Below are positions 16,970-25,961 of a stretch of DNA of 64,000 nt, piece by piece; within the stretch, counting starts at the first letter, position 1; every line of letters starts with the position of its first letter. The notes beneath the pieces were generated by a model, which saw only the letters and a program-made list of their open reading frames with translations, had not been told where the DNA came from and made no database searches. A program made the position numbers and the translations under genes. Origin of the DNA: Streptomyces genisteinicus (GTDB lineage Bacteria > Actinomycetota > Actinomycetes > Streptomycetales > Streptomycetaceae); assembly GCF_014489615.1 (NCBI RefSeq), contig NZ_CP060825.1, positions 620,001 through 684,000 on the forward strand. The letters are read 5' to 3'.

Positions 16970-17137
16970 TCAGTCGTCGCCGCGGACGATGTGCGCCTCG
17001 GGCCCCGCCTCACGGGGTTCGCGCTGCGTTCCGGCGTCGCGCCGGAGCACGGCGGGCCGGCAGATGCGCACCCGTTCGTCCTCGGGTACGCGGCTGGTGG
17101 TCGGTCGGGGGTGGGCCCGGGTGTCCACGGCCTCCAT
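16970..17137 (-). CDS. Small basic/acidic mixed protein, about 55 aa, unknown
   Basis: A short frame beginning MEAVDTRAHP. AAGGAG immediately precedes the ATG at 17137; with normal spacing the GTG three codons later (17128) is the more likely start, giving 52 aa. The product is highly charged, Arg/Glu-rich and without a membrane segment. The stop is followed at once by a perfect hairpin, and AT-richer sequence about 130-150 nt upstream could hold a promoter; both support a real gene. No family recognised. Confidence 0.4.
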   Translation of the reverse strand: MEAVDTRAHPRPTTSRVPEDERVRICRPAVLRRDAGTQREPREAGPEAHIVRGDD

Positions 17138-17300
17138 CTCCTTCGGTGTCCGGTGTCTGCGCGCCGGTCCCCCTTGTCCGGACGGGCGCGGCACACGCCA
17201 CGGACCGGCCCCGGGGGTGGTGCCCACCGGGCGGCCGTGACCTGTGCTTCCGATCCGTGTACCCGGCACCGGGCGCATTATTCGCAAATCCGTCTGAATT

Positions 17301-17344
17301 CCTTCACGGCGGGTCCGCCCCCGGGGGAGGACCCGCCGTGAAGG
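17301..17344. other. Strong hairpin upstream of the molybdoenzyme operon
   Basis: Perfect 16-bp stem (17301-17316 and 17329-17344) with a further pairing CCCCC/GGGGG in the loop. It sits 107 nt before the first gene of the operon at 17451. It could be an upstream terminator or part of an attenuator leader. AT-richer sequence just before it (about 17275-17300) is the only promoter-like stretch nearby. Confidence 0.55.
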
Positions 17345-17450
17345 CCCCGTGCTCCGCGCGTGCTCCCGCCGACGCGCGCTCCGGCCCGATCCGGCAGAGG
17401 CTGGGAGGCACGCCCCGGCGGGAACGGCCCGCACGGCACGAGGAGGGCAC

Positions 17451-17987
17451 GTGGAGTCCAGCGCACGCACCGACGGCCCGGCCCATGCGTCCGTGGTCAC
17501 CCTGGACGTCAACGGCGTCGCCCGGACGGTGGCTCTCGACCACCGCACCACCGTGCTGGACGCCCTGCGGGAGGGGCTCGGGATCACGGGACCGAAGAAG
17601 GGCTGCGACCACGGGCAGTGCGGCGCCTGCACGGTGCTGGTCGACGGGCGGCGGGTGCTGAGCTGTCTGCTGCCGGCCGTGGCGTACGACGGGGCGCGGA
17701 TCGTCACGGTGGAGGGCCTCGCGGGGGGCCGGGACCTGCACCCGCTCCAGGAGGCGTTCGTGGCCCGGGACGCGCTCCAGTGCGGCTACTGCACGCCGGG
17801 GCAGCTCTGCTCCGCGGCCGGAATGCTGGCGGAGGCACGGGAGGGCCACCCGTCGCTGGTGACACAGGAGTCCGAGGGGCCCGTGGTGCTGACGCCGGAG
17901 GAGATCCGGGAACGGATGAGCGGCAACCTGTGCCGCTGCGGGGCCTACCCCGGCATCGTCGCGGCGATCGAGGACGTGGCGTCGTGA
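17451..17987 (+). CDS. Xanthine dehydrogenase family 2Fe-2S subunit (YagT-like)
   Basis: A 178-aa iron-sulfur subunit of a molybdenum hydroxylase. GTG at 17451 with AGGAGGG just upstream. The plant-ferredoxin-type cluster ligands are in [15 protein letters not shown] plus a later Cys (LSCLL), and the second cluster in [11 protein letters not shown] and CRCGAYPG. No Tat signal is visible, in contrast to periplasmic YagT of E. coli. It passes electrons between the molybdenum cofactor subunit and the FAD subunit. Its last codons overlap the next gene (GTGA), so the three subunits form one operon. Confidence 0.93.
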   Translation: MESSARTDGPAHASVVTLDVNGVARTVALDHRTTVLDALREGLGITGPKKGCDHGQCGACTVLVDGRRVLSCLLPAVAYDGARIVTVEGLAGGRDLHPLQEAFVARDALQCGYCTPGQLCSAAGMLAEAREGHPSLVTQESEGPVVLTPEEIRERMSGNLCRCGAYPGIVAAIEDVAS

Positions 17988-18970
17988 AGCCCTTCGGGTA
18001 CGTCCGCGCCGCGACGACCGCGGAGGCGCTCGCCGCGTACGCGGCCGCGCCCGGGGCCCACTTCCTCGCCGGCGGCACCAACCTGGTGGACCTGATGAAG
18101 CTCGGTGTCGCCGAGCCCCGGACACTGGTCGACGTGCGCGGGCTGCCCCTGGACTCGGTCGACGCGACACCGGACGGCGGCCTGCTCGTCGGGGCGACCG
18201 TCCGCAACAGCGACCTCGCCGCCCACCCCGCCGTGCGGACCCGCTACCGTGCCCTGTCGCAGGCGCTGCTCGCCGGGGCGTCGGGCCAGTTGCGGAACAC
18301 GGCGACGACGGGCGGGAACCTCCTCCAGAGGACCCGCTGCGGGTACTTCCAGGACGTCGGCAAGCCGTGCAACAAGCGCGAGCCGGGCAGCGGATGCCCC
18401 GCCGTGGAGGGGCACCACCGCGACCTGGCGGTGCTGGGGCACTCGCCGCACTGCGTGGCGACCCATCCGTCCGACATGGCGGTGGCCCTCGCCGCCTTCG
18501 GCGCGACCGTGCGTGCCGAGGGCCCGGACGGCCCTCGGTCGGTGCCGGTCACCTCGTTCCACCGGCTTCCCGGCGACCGGCCCGACGTCGACACCGAACT
18601 GCGGCCGGGCGAGCTGATCACGGCGGTGGAGCTGCCGCCCGCGCCGGGTGTCCGGTCCGTCTACCGCAAGGTGCGCGACCGGAGCTCGTACGCCTTCGCC
18701 CTGGTGTCGGTGGCCGCCGTGCTGGCCGTCGAGGACGGCCGGATCCGGCACGCGGCGCTCGCCTTCGGCGGTCTGGCGCACCGTCCGTGGCGTGCGTGGA
18801 CTGCCGAGGAGCGGCTGCTCGGGGCTCCCGCCACGGCGGCGGTGTTCGAGCAGGCCGCGGAGGCCGAACTGGACGCGGCACAGCCGCTCCGCGACAACGC
18901 GTTCAAGGTGCGCCTCGCCGGTGATCTCGCCGTGCGGGTGCTGACCGGGCTGGCGGGTGGGGCGGCATGA
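17984..18970 (+). CDS. Xanthine dehydrogenase family FAD-binding subunit (YagS-like)
   Basis: A 328-aa FAD subunit. GTG at 17984 overlaps the previous stop. The FAD-binding motifs [13 protein letters not shown] (about 26-38) and the [15 protein letters not shown] region (about 108-120) are conserved. The insert with [22 protein letters not shown] resembles the 4Fe-4S-binding loop of YagS/HcrB-type subunits (Cys residues in this loop). The C-terminal CO-dehydrogenase-flavoprotein domain follows. It hands electrons to or from the acceptor. Stop overlaps the ATG of the large subunit (ATGA). Confidence 0.93.
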   Translation: MKPFGYVRAATTAEALAAYAAAPGAHFLAGGTNLVDLMKLGVAEPRTLVDVRGLPLDSVDATPDGGLLVGATVRNSDLAAHPAVRTRYRALSQALLAGASGQLRNTATTGGNLLQRTRCGYFQDVGKPCNKREPGSGCPAVEGHHRDLAVLGHSPHCVATHPSDMAVALAAFGATVRAEGPDGPRSVPVTSFHRLPGDRPDVDTELRPGELITAVELPPAPGVRSVYRKVRDRSSYAFALVSVAAVLAVEDGRIRHAALAFGGLAHRPWRAWTAEERLLGAPATAAVFEQAAEAELDAAQPLRDNAFKVRLAGDLAVRVLTGLAGGAA

Positions 18971-21081
18971 CGGGGACGCGAGACGTGCTCGGGGCGGACG
19001 CCGAGCGCAGCGAGGCGCGCGACAAGGTGACCGGGCGGGCCCGGTACGCGGCGGAGTACCGCCCTGCGGACCGTGCGTACGCCTGGCCGGTGCCGGCGAC
19101 CGTGGCCCGCGGCCGGGTCACCGGCGTCGACGACCGCCAGGCCCTGGCCGTACGGGGTGTGCTGGCGGTGCTGACCCACGAGAACGCGCCCCGGGTGGCC
19201 GCTCCCGACGACGCGACGCTCGCCGTCCTCCAGGACGACCGGGTGCCGCACCGCGGGTGGTACGTCGCGCTGGTGGTGGCGGAGACGCTGGAGGACGCCC
19301 GCGCGGGCGCCGCGGCGGTGCGGGTGTCGTACGGGACCGAGGAGCACGACGTGCTGCTCACCCGCGACCGGCCGGACCTGCGGACGCCCGAGGAGGCCAA
19401 CGGCGGCCATCCTGGCCTGCGCGAACGCGGCGACCCGGACGGGGCGTTCGCGTCGGCGGCGGTGCGGGTGGAGGCCGAGTACGCGCTCACCGCGCTGCAC
19501 AACCATCCGATGGAACCGCATGCGGCGACCGCCCACTGGGGCGGCGACGGCACCCTGACCGTCCAGGACTCCAGCCAGGGCGCGGGGGTCGTCCGCGACG
19601 TGCTGGCGGGGATGTTCGGTCTGGACCGGCGGCGGGTGACCGTGGTGTCCGAGCACGTGGGCGGCGGTTTCGGGTCCAAGGGGACGCCCCGGCCGCACGT
19701 GGTCCTCGCGGTCATGGCCTCCCGCCACACGGGGCGGCCGGTCACTCTCGCCCTGCCCAGGCGGCAGCTCGCCGCCGTCGTGGGGCACCGCGCGCCGACC
19801 CTGCACCGGGTCCGGCTCGGGGCGGGCTCCGACGGCGTGATCACCGCACTGGACCACGAGGTGGTGACGCTCACGTCCCGGGTGCGGGAGTTCGTGGAGC
19901 AGGCGGCCGTCCCGGGGCGGGTCATGTACACCTCCCCCAACAGCCGTACGGTGCACCGGGTCGTGGACCTGGACGTGGCGACGCCGTCGTGGATGCGCGC
20001 CCCCGGCGAGGCGTCCGGCATGTACGCGCTGGAGTCGGCGATGGACGAGCTCGCCGAGGCCGCCGGCCTCGACCCGGTGGAGCTGCGGCTGCGCAACGAG
20101 CCCGCGGCCGAGCCGGACAGCGGGCGGCCCTTCAGCAGCCGCGGTCTGCCCGGCTGTCTGCGCGAGGGGGCGCGGCGCTTCGGCTGGCAGGACCGCGACC
20201 CGCGGCCCGGTGTCCGGCGGGAGGGCGACCTGCTGATCGGTTCGGGAGTCGCGGCCAGTACGTATCCCGTGCTGGTGGGCCCCTCGCGGGCGAGCGCGAC
20301 CGCGGAGCCCGGCGGGCGTCATGTGATCCGGGTCAACGCCACCGACATCGGCACCGGCGCGCGCACGGTGCTCGGGCAGATCGCCGCGCAGGCGCTGGGC
20401 GTTCCGCTGGACGCGGTGCGGGTGGAGATCGGCAGCACCGTGCTGCCGTCCGCCCCGCTGGCGGGCGGGTCGTCGGGAACCGCGTCCTGGGGCTGGGCGG
20501 TGCACCGGGCGAGCGAACAGCTGGCCGCCCTGCTGGCGGAGCACACCGGACCGGTGCCCGCCGAGGGGCTGACGGCCCTGGCCGACACCCGGGCCGAGGC
20601 GGGCGCCGCCGTGCCGTACGCGCGGCACGCGTTCGGCGCGGTGTTCGCCGAGGTCGGCGTCGACGCCGTGACGGGCGAGGTGCGGGCGCGGCGGCTGCTG
20701 GGCGTGTTCGCCGCCGGGCGCGTCCTCAACCCGCGCACCGCGCGCTCGCAGTTGACGGGCGGGATGACGATGGGGCTCGGCATGGCGCTGACGGAGGGCA
20801 CCACGCGGGACGCCCGCTTCGGCGACGTCGCGGAGTGCGACCTCGCCTCCTACCACGTGCCGGTCTGCGCCGATGTGCCGCTCGTCGAGGCGCACTGGCT
20901 GGACGAGGACGATCCGCACCTCAACCCGATGGGCAGCAAGGGCATCGGCGAGATCGGGATCGTGGGGACGGCGGCGGCGATCGGCAACGCGGTGCACCAC
21001 GCGCTGGGTGCGCGCCTGCGGGAGCCTCCGTTCACTCCGGACAAGGTGCTGGCCCGGATGCACCGCGCCCCGCACCGCTGA
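18967..21081 (+). CDS. Xanthine dehydrogenase family molybdopterin-binding subunit (YagR-like)
   Basis: A 704-aa catalytic subunit. It has the N-terminal a/b hammerhead domain (about 20-130) followed by molybdopterin-binding domains with VGGGFGSKG (about 232-240), APGEASGMYALE, and the C-terminal GSKGIGEIGIVG, whose Glu is the catalytic base in this family. Substrates of YagTSR-like enzymes are aromatic aldehydes; purines or other heterocycles are possible alternatives. No cofactor-insertion (XdhC/PaoD-like) gene is in the operon. The 3' end overlaps the convergent uracil-DNA glycosylase gene by 50 bp. Confidence 0.93.
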   Translation: MTGTRDVLGADAERSEARDKVTGRARYAAEYRPADRAYAWPVPATVARGRVTGVDDRQALAVRGVLAVLTHENAPRVAAPDDATLAVLQDDRVPHRGWYVALVVAETLEDARAGAAAVRVSYGTEEHDVLLTRDRPDLRTPEEANGGHPGLRERGDPDGAFASAAVRVEAEYALTALHNHPMEPHAATAHWGGDGTLTVQDSSQGAGVVRDVLAGMFGLDRRRVTVVSEHVGGGFGSKGTPRPHVVLAVMASRHTGRPVTLALPRRQLAAVVGHRAPTLHRVRLGAGSDGVITALDHEVVTLTSRVREFVEQAAVPGRVMYTSPNSRTVHRVVDLDVATPSWMRAPGEASGMYALESAMDELAEAAGLDPVELRLRNEPAAEPDSGRPFSSRGLPGCLREGARRFGWQDRDPRPGVRREGDLLIGSGVAASTYPVLVGPSRASATAEPGGRHVIRVNATDIGTGARTVLGQIAAQALGVPLDAVRVEIGSTVLPSAPLAGGSSGTASWGWAVHRASEQLAALLAEHTGPVPAEGLTALADTRAEAGAAVPYARHAFGAVFAEVGVDAVTGEVRARRLLGVFAAGRVLNPRTARSQLTGGMTMGLGMALTEGTTRDARFGDVAECDLASYHVPVCADVPLVEAHWLDEDDPHLNPMGSKGIGEIGIVGTAAAIGNAVHHALGARLREPPFTPDKVLARMHRAPHR

Positions 21082-21826
21082 TCCGGGCGGCGCGGGCGAG
21101 GACGTCGCGGAGCATGGCGGGCGTGAGACGGCCGGTGAAGACGTTGCGCCTGCTCGGGTGGTAGCAGCCGAGCAGGTGGAGGGCGTCACCGCCGTCCGCC
21201 CGGGTGAGCACGTGGTGGGCGCCGTGGCCGAACGCGGGGCGGGGGCGGGGGATCTGCCAGCCCGCGCCGGCGAGGACCGGCAGCAGCGCCTGCCAGCCGA
21301 AGCCGCCGAGCACCACCACCGCCCGCAGTCCCGGCAGCAGGGCGAGTTCCGCGGCGAGCCAGGGCCGGCAGGTGTCCCGTTCAGCCGGAGTGGGGCGGTT
21401 CTGCGGCGGTGCGCAGTGGACGGGTGCGGTGAGGCGGACGCCGTGCAGGACGGTGCCGTCGTCCCGGTGCGCCGACCCCGGGCGGGAGGCGAGGCCGGCG
21501 GCGTGGAGGGCGGCGAAGAGCACGTCCCCCGAGTCGTCGCCGGTGAACATGCGTCCGGTGCGGTTGCCGCCGTGCGCGGCCGGGGCCAGTCCGACGACGG
21601 CGAGCGCGGCGTCCGGCGGGCCGAAGCCGGGTACCGGGCGGGCCCAGTACTCCTCGTCGCGGAAGGCGGGGCGCGGTGCGGCGGCCGCCTCCTCGCGCCA
21701 GGCGACGAGGCGGGGGCAGGCGCCGCAGCGGGCGACCTGCCGGTCGAGCGCGCCGAGCGTGGCGCAGCGGGGCGCGGTGCGCGCGGGGAACGCGGGGTTC
21801 CCGGCGGGCGGGACGGGCGCGTTCAC
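21032..21826 (-). CDS. Uracil-DNA glycosylase, Fe-S type (family 5-like)
   Basis: A 264-aa base-excision-repair enzyme of the Fe4S4 UDG group. The cluster Cys are visible in CGACPRL (Cys34, Cys37) and in later HCAPPQNRPTPAERDTC. Motif A reads GLAPAAHGGNRTGRMFTGDDSG and motif B HPSRRNVFTGRL; the Ala-Pro-Ala in motif A is the family 5 (UdgB) pattern, which also removes hypoxanthine and xanthine. ATG at 21826 overlaps the stop of the preceding SpoIIE-type gene, so they are co-transcribed. The 3' end runs 50 bp into the molybdoenzyme gene on the other strand. Confidence 0.92.
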   Translation of the reverse strand: MNAPVPPAGNPAFPARTAPRCATLGALDRQVARCGACPRLVAWREEAAAAPRPAFRDEEYWARPVPGFGPPDAALAVVGLAPAAHGGNRTGRMFTGDDSGDVLFAALHAAGLASRPGSAHRDDGTVLHGVRLTAPVHCAPPQNRPTPAERDTCRPWLAAELALLPGLRAVVVLGGFGWQALLPVLAGAGWQIPRPRPAFGHGAHHVLTRADGGDALHLLGCYHPSRRNVFTGRLTPAMLRDVLARAARISGAGRGASGPAPCPE

Positions 21827-24477
21827 CGCGGGCCCTCGTGCCGCCCGGCGGACGGGGTGTGTCCGGGGTCGCCGGGAGCGGTGCCTCCGTATCCGTCGGT
21901 GCGGCCGGAGGGGTCGCGGTCACCGCCGTCGCCGCACGGGGGTTCGGTCCAGCGGGCGGTGAGGAGCAGGGCGATGTCGTCGGCGCGGTCGGTGGTCTGC
22001 CGGGCCTCGTTGATGAGCCGGTCGGCGGTGTCGCCGAGCGGGGAGGCGCCCACGTCCGAGAGGGTCAGGCGCAGCCGCTCGATGCCGGAGTCGATGTCGG
22101 CGCCCGGTACTTCGACGAGTCCGTCGGTGAACATGGCCAGCACCGCGCCCCGTTCGAGGTGGAACACGGTCACCGGGTACTCGGCGTCCGGGTCCACCCC
22201 GAGCACCACGCCGCCGGGCAGGTCGAGGACCTCGGTCCGTCCGTCGGGGTGGCGCAGCAGGGGTTGGAGATGGCCCGCCCGCACGGCCTCGGCGCGTCCG
22301 CCCGCCGGGTCGAGCAGGACGTAGCAGCAACTGGCGAACTGGCCCGGGTCGAGGTCGATGAGCAGCCGGTTGGTGCCGCCCATCACCTCGGCGGGCCCGT
22401 GACCGCTGACCGCCAGAGCCCGGACGGCGCTGCGCAGCTGTCCCATGGTCGCCGCCGCGGACACGCCGTGGCCCTGGACGTCGCCGATGACGATGGCGAC
22501 GCCGGCGGGCGTCTCGACCACGTCGTACCAGTCGCCGCCGACGTCCATGCCCTGGGTGCCCGGGAGGTGGCAGGCGACGGTGTCCAGCTGGTCGACGACC
22601 GGCAGCCGCCGCGGCAGCAGCCCGTCCTGGAGGCCGCGGGCGAGCGCGGCCTCGGAGTCGTAGCGCTGGGCGCGCTGGAGGGCCTGGGCGATGAGTCCGG
22701 CGAGCGCGGTGAGCACGGTGCGCTCCTCCGGGCTGAAGCCGCGCGGCTGGTCGAAGCCGAGGATGCAGGAGCCCACCGGGCGTCCGGACGCGATCAGCGG
22801 GAGGAACGCCCGTGCTCCGACGTGGGCGTCGAGCGCGATGCCGGGATAGGCCTCGGCCAGGTGGTGCATGGACTCGTAGAAGAGCGGACGGCCCGAGGTG
22901 AGGGTGTCGACGCCGGGGAGTTTGGCGTCGAGCGCGACACCGTCGAAGCGGTCGAGGAAGCCGCGCGGGAATCCGGTCTCCCAGGACAGGTGCAGATGGC
23001 GGTCGTTCAGCAGGTAGATGGCGAGCTGCCGGCCGCCGAAGGCGGGGAGCAGCTCCTCGGTGACCACGGCGGAGACCTGACGGGCCGTCACCGCCTCGGT
23101 GAGCGCGATGGCGAGGGCGACCGGCCGGTACAGCGCGACGGCCCGGTCGGCGGGCGACCCCACGCCGGTGCCCGGGGCGACGACGGAACCGGGGGTGTAG
23201 GCGGGCTGGCCGGCCGGGCCGATGGTGACGGTGAGGCCGTCGTGCCCGGCGTACACGCCGACCGAGAGCCAGCCCTGGTCGCGCTGGACGAGGAAGTGCG
23301 AGGGATCGCCGGAGAGCAGGGCGGAGCGGTAGTAGTCCTCGTACGCGGGCTGCCCGAGCCAGGGCACGCTCTCCCACAGCACGGTGCCGAGCAGGGCGGC
23401 GCGCGGCAGTCCGACGAGGGTCTCGGCGTGCCCGTTGACGTAGGTGACGCGGCCGAGCCGGTCGACGGAGCACACCCCCTGCGGCAGCCGGTCCGCCGAT
23501 TCGGCGACGACCGGGCCGGCGCCGAGGTCGACCAGGAAGCCGGTCAGCCGGGTGCCGCCGGTGCCGCCGCGGCGCCCTCGGCGGCCGGACATCTCCACCA
23601 GGTGGGGGCGTCCGTCCGCTCCCTGGAGCCGGATTCTGCGGGTCACCGGGCGGTCGGACTCGGCGGCGTGGCGGGCGACGGCCCACAGGCCGTACGCGTC
23701 GGCGGGCTCGACACGGGAGGCGACCTCGTCGACGGTGAGCGGGAGGCCGGCCGGGTGGGTGCCCATGATGGCGCACCAGCCCTCGTCGCCGGTGACGGTT
23801 CCGGCGGCCAGGTCCCAGTCGAAGGTGCCGAAGCGCACGGGCGGGGTGCCGGCGCTGGGGAGCGTGACGGCGAGCGGGTCGCCGTCCCACTGGATGCGGC
23901 GCTCGGCGGGCAGCGCGGCGAGGGTCTCCCCGAGGCGGGCGGCGATGCCGGTGATGCGGCGGCGGTCCGCCTCCTCGACGCCCCGTCCCGGGGTCCCGGG
24001 GCGCAGGACGGCGATGATGCCGAAGGTCTCGCGCCGGTGGACGATCGGCACGTACAGCGAGCCGAAGGGGAACGGCAGGCCGGCCATCAGCTGGGGGTAG
24101 CGGCGCATGGCCTCCTCCGCGTCGCCGAGGTAGACGGGCCGGCCGGAGCGGTAGGCGTCCGAATGGGGGAAGGGCCGGTTGACGTGCATCCGCCACCAGT
24201 GCCGGAACAGGTCGGACGGCAGTCCGGCGATCACCGCGAGGAGCAGCAGTTCCGGGGAGCCGGTGCGCATGTAGAGGCCGCCGGCGAAGCCGCCCACGGC
24301 CTCGATCGCGGCCGCTTCGGCCTGGGCGAGGACCATGGCCAGCTCGTCGGGGGGCGCGGCCGTCCCGGAGGTCTCGGGGGCAGGGGGCGCCGCCGCCGGG
24401 CCGCCGGCGTCGTCGGCCGCGGATCCGGAGTGCTCGGCGTCGGGTGGGGGGCGTCGGCCCGCGCCGTACCGGCTCAT
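21823..24477 (-). CDS. GAF/PAS/SpoIIE-type PP2C phosphatase
   Basis: An 884-aa signalling phosphatase. Domain order: Pro/Ala-rich head (1-40), GAF-like domain (about 45-205), two PAS-like domains (about 220-440), a second GAF domain (about 460-640), and the SpoIIE/RsbU-type PP2C domain (about 650-850). The metal-binding Asp residues are intact: VGGDWYD, IGDVQGHG, MFTDGL and ADDIA. There is no C-terminal HATPase, unlike the paralogues at 51806 and 59200. It should dephosphorylate an anti-anti-sigma factor in partner switching. The ATG at 24477 has GAGGGG directly upstream; a start further up would add an Arg/Pro-rich stretch. First gene of an operon with udg. Confidence 0.9.
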   Translation of the reverse strand: MSRYGAGRRPPPDAEHSGSAADDAGGPAAAPPAPETSGTAAPPDELAMVLAQAEAAAIEAVGGFAGGLYMRTGSPELLLLAVIAGLPSDLFRHWWRMHVNRPFPHSDAYRSGRPVYLGDAEEAMRRYPQLMAGLPFPFGSLYVPIVHRRETFGIIAVLRPGTPGRGVEEADRRRITGIAARLGETLAALPAERRIQWDGDPLAVTLPSAGTPPVRFGTFDWDLAAGTVTGDEGWCAIMGTHPAGLPLTVDEVASRVEPADAYGLWAVARHAAESDRPVTRRIRLQGADGRPHLVEMSGRRGRRGGTGGTRLTGFLVDLGAGPVVAESADRLPQGVCSVDRLGRVTYVNGHAETLVGLPRAALLGTVLWESVPWLGQPAYEDYYRSALLSGDPSHFLVQRDQGWLSVGVYAGHDGLTVTIGPAGQPAYTPGSVVAPGTGVGSPADRAVALYRPVALAIALTEAVTARQVSAVVTEELLPAFGGRQLAIYLLNDRHLHLSWETGFPRGFLDRFDGVALDAKLPGVDTLTSGRPLFYESMHHLAEAYPGIALDAHVGARAFLPLIASGRPVGSCILGFDQPRGFSPEERTVLTALAGLIAQALQRAQRYDSEAALARGLQDGLLPRRLPVVDQLDTVACHLPGTQGMDVGGDWYDVVETPAGVAIVIGDVQGHGVSAAATMGQLRSAVRALAVSGHGPAEVMGGTNRLLIDLDPGQFASCCYVLLDPAGGRAEAVRAGHLQPLLRHPDGRTEVLDLPGGVVLGVDPDAEYPVTVFHLERGAVLAMFTDGLVEVPGADIDSGIERLRLTLSDVGASPLGDTADRLINEARQTTDRADDIALLLTARWTEPPCGDGGDRDPSGRTDGYGGTAPGDPGHTPSAGRHEGPR

Positions 24478-24609
24478 CCCCTCAGCATGCTCCCTCGCGG
24501 GCGGGCTCCGCATCTCCGTGCGGGGTCCGGGAGGCGGCTCGCGCGGGCGTCGGGGGCCGGGGGCGTCTGAGCTAGATTGAGCACGGGCCGGACGACAGGG
24601 AGGCACACG

Positions 24610-25533
24610 GTGCCATCAGGGCAGCAGGCGCGTGCGCAGGCGGCGGCGATCACCCCGGGGCGTCAGGCGCCGGTGACGGAGGCCGCGCCGGCGGACCGGG
24701 TCCGGGCCCTGTTCGGCAGCCACCGGCTGTCGCCGGGGCAGCGCCGGATCGCCCAGTACATGATCGACCATCTGACCGAGGCGGCGTTCCTGTCGATCAC
24801 GGACCTCGCCGAGCGGGTCGGGGTCAGCCAGCCGTCGGTGACCCGGTTCGCCACCAGTCTCGGGTACAGCGGCTTCCCCGCGCTGCGGGAGGCCCTTCAG
24901 CCGATCGCGCTGAGCGCGGTGGCGGGTGTCCAGGAGACCCGTGAGCAGATCCGCCGCAACGAGCTCCAGGCCGCGGTCGACGCCGAGATCGAGAACCTGG
25001 AGAGCCTGCGCCGGGTCCTCGCCGACACCGACCAGGTGCTCGACGTGGGCCGGGAGCTGGCCCGTTCGGTGCCGCTCACGGTGCTGGGACTGCGGATCTC
25101 GGTGTCGCTCGCGGAGTACTTCGCGTACGCGGCGCGGCGCATCCACCCGGACGTGCGTCTGGTGACACGTGGCGGGACGGTGGCGTTCGACGCCCTGCTC
25201 CAGTCCCGGGAGGCGGGCGGGAGCTGGGTGCTGGCGTACGCGATGCCGCGGCACGCGAACGAGACGCTGGCCGCGCTGAAGGTGGCCCGCGGCACGGGGC
25301 TGCGGGTCGCGCTGATCACCGATCTGACGCTGGGACCGCTGGTCGACGAGGCGGACGTGACGCTGACGGCGGGCACCGGGTCCCGGCTGGTCTTCGACTC
25401 GTACGCCGCGCCGGGCGTGCTGTCGGCGGCGGTGCTGCAGGCGATGGCGGACGCCGATCCGGAGCGGACGCAGGCTCGGCTCGAAGGCTACGAGCAGGTG
25501 GCCGACCAGCAGGACTTCTTCATCGAGGAGTGA
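24610..25533 (+). CDS. MurR/RpiR-family transcriptional regulator
   Basis: A 307-aa regulator starting at the GTG at 24610 with GGGAGG 8 nt upstream. The N-terminal RpiR helix-turn-helix domain lies at about 30-105 (SPGQRRIAQYMIDHL...VGVSQPSVTRFATSLGYSGFPALREAL). A SIS phosphosugar-binding domain follows (about 140-275). Family members sense phosphosugars such as MurNAc-6-P and control cell-wall-sugar or sugar-acid genes. No obvious target gene is adjacent. A 14-bp palindrome of the right general type lies about 200 bp past its stop codon. Confidence 0.9.
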   Translation: MPSGQQARAQAAAITPGRQAPVTEAAPADRVRALFGSHRLSPGQRRIAQYMIDHLTEAAFLSITDLAERVGVSQPSVTRFATSLGYSGFPALREALQPIALSAVAGVQETREQIRRNELQAAVDAEIENLESLRRVLADTDQVLDVGRELARSVPLTVLGLRISVSLAEYFAYAARRIHPDVRLVTRGGTVAFDALLQSREAGGSWVLAYAMPRHANETLAALKVARGTGLRVALITDLTLGPLVDEADVTLTAGTGSRLVFDSYAAPGVLSAAVLQAMADADPERTQARLEGYEQVADQQDFFIEE

Positions 25534-25961
25534 CCCTGTGCCCGGGCGCCGCCTCCTGGGGCCGGTTGCCCGCGGGGGCGGACTCGGCGGGCGCGGGCTC
25601 GGCGGCCCCGGGTGTCCGGACGCGGCAGGGCGCAGAGATCCGAGGACCGGCGGCGGGGCGGCCGTTTTGCGGTGTGGACTTCCCGTGTGACCTGCGCGCG
25701 TCCGGTGCATTTCCGGTACCCGTCGTGCATGAAATTTTTCATACCCTTGCGTACTCGACGGTATATATATTTACTTCTCGTGGCGGCCGCTCCACGGAGC
25801 ACGACCGCCGCCCCACGAACGGACATCCGGTGACGGCGCTCCCTCCTCGCGCCGGCTCCGGTGTTCAATCCGGGCACTCCGCCGTACCGCGGGATGTCCC
25901 TTGGCGGTCCCGGTCAACCCCTGGGCCGGGACCGCCACAAGCTTCGCGCGGCGGGGCCCGC
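25534..25961. other. AT-rich island between convergent genes
   Basis: A 428-nt spacer where two genes converge. The middle part (about 25700-25785) is strikingly AT-rich for this genome, with a palindrome at 25729 and a TATATATATTTAC run at 25762-25774. No good open frame uses these signals. It may hold a small RNA promoter, a remnant of a lost gene, or a junction of acquired DNA. Confidence 0.5.
25729..25742. promoter_or_regulatory. 14-bp palindrome ATGAAATTTTTCAT, possible RpiR operator
   Basis: Perfect inverted repeat ATGAAA-TT-TTTCAT. The position near an rpiR gene suggests an operator, followed 19 nt later by a TATATAT run. Assignment is inference; no target gene is visible. Confidence 0.4.

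Noticed and set aside
25612..25833. 73-codon frame crossing the AT-rich island
   Set aside because: It starts in Arg-rich sequence, has no ribosome site and ignores the palindrome and TATA-like run that lie inside it.
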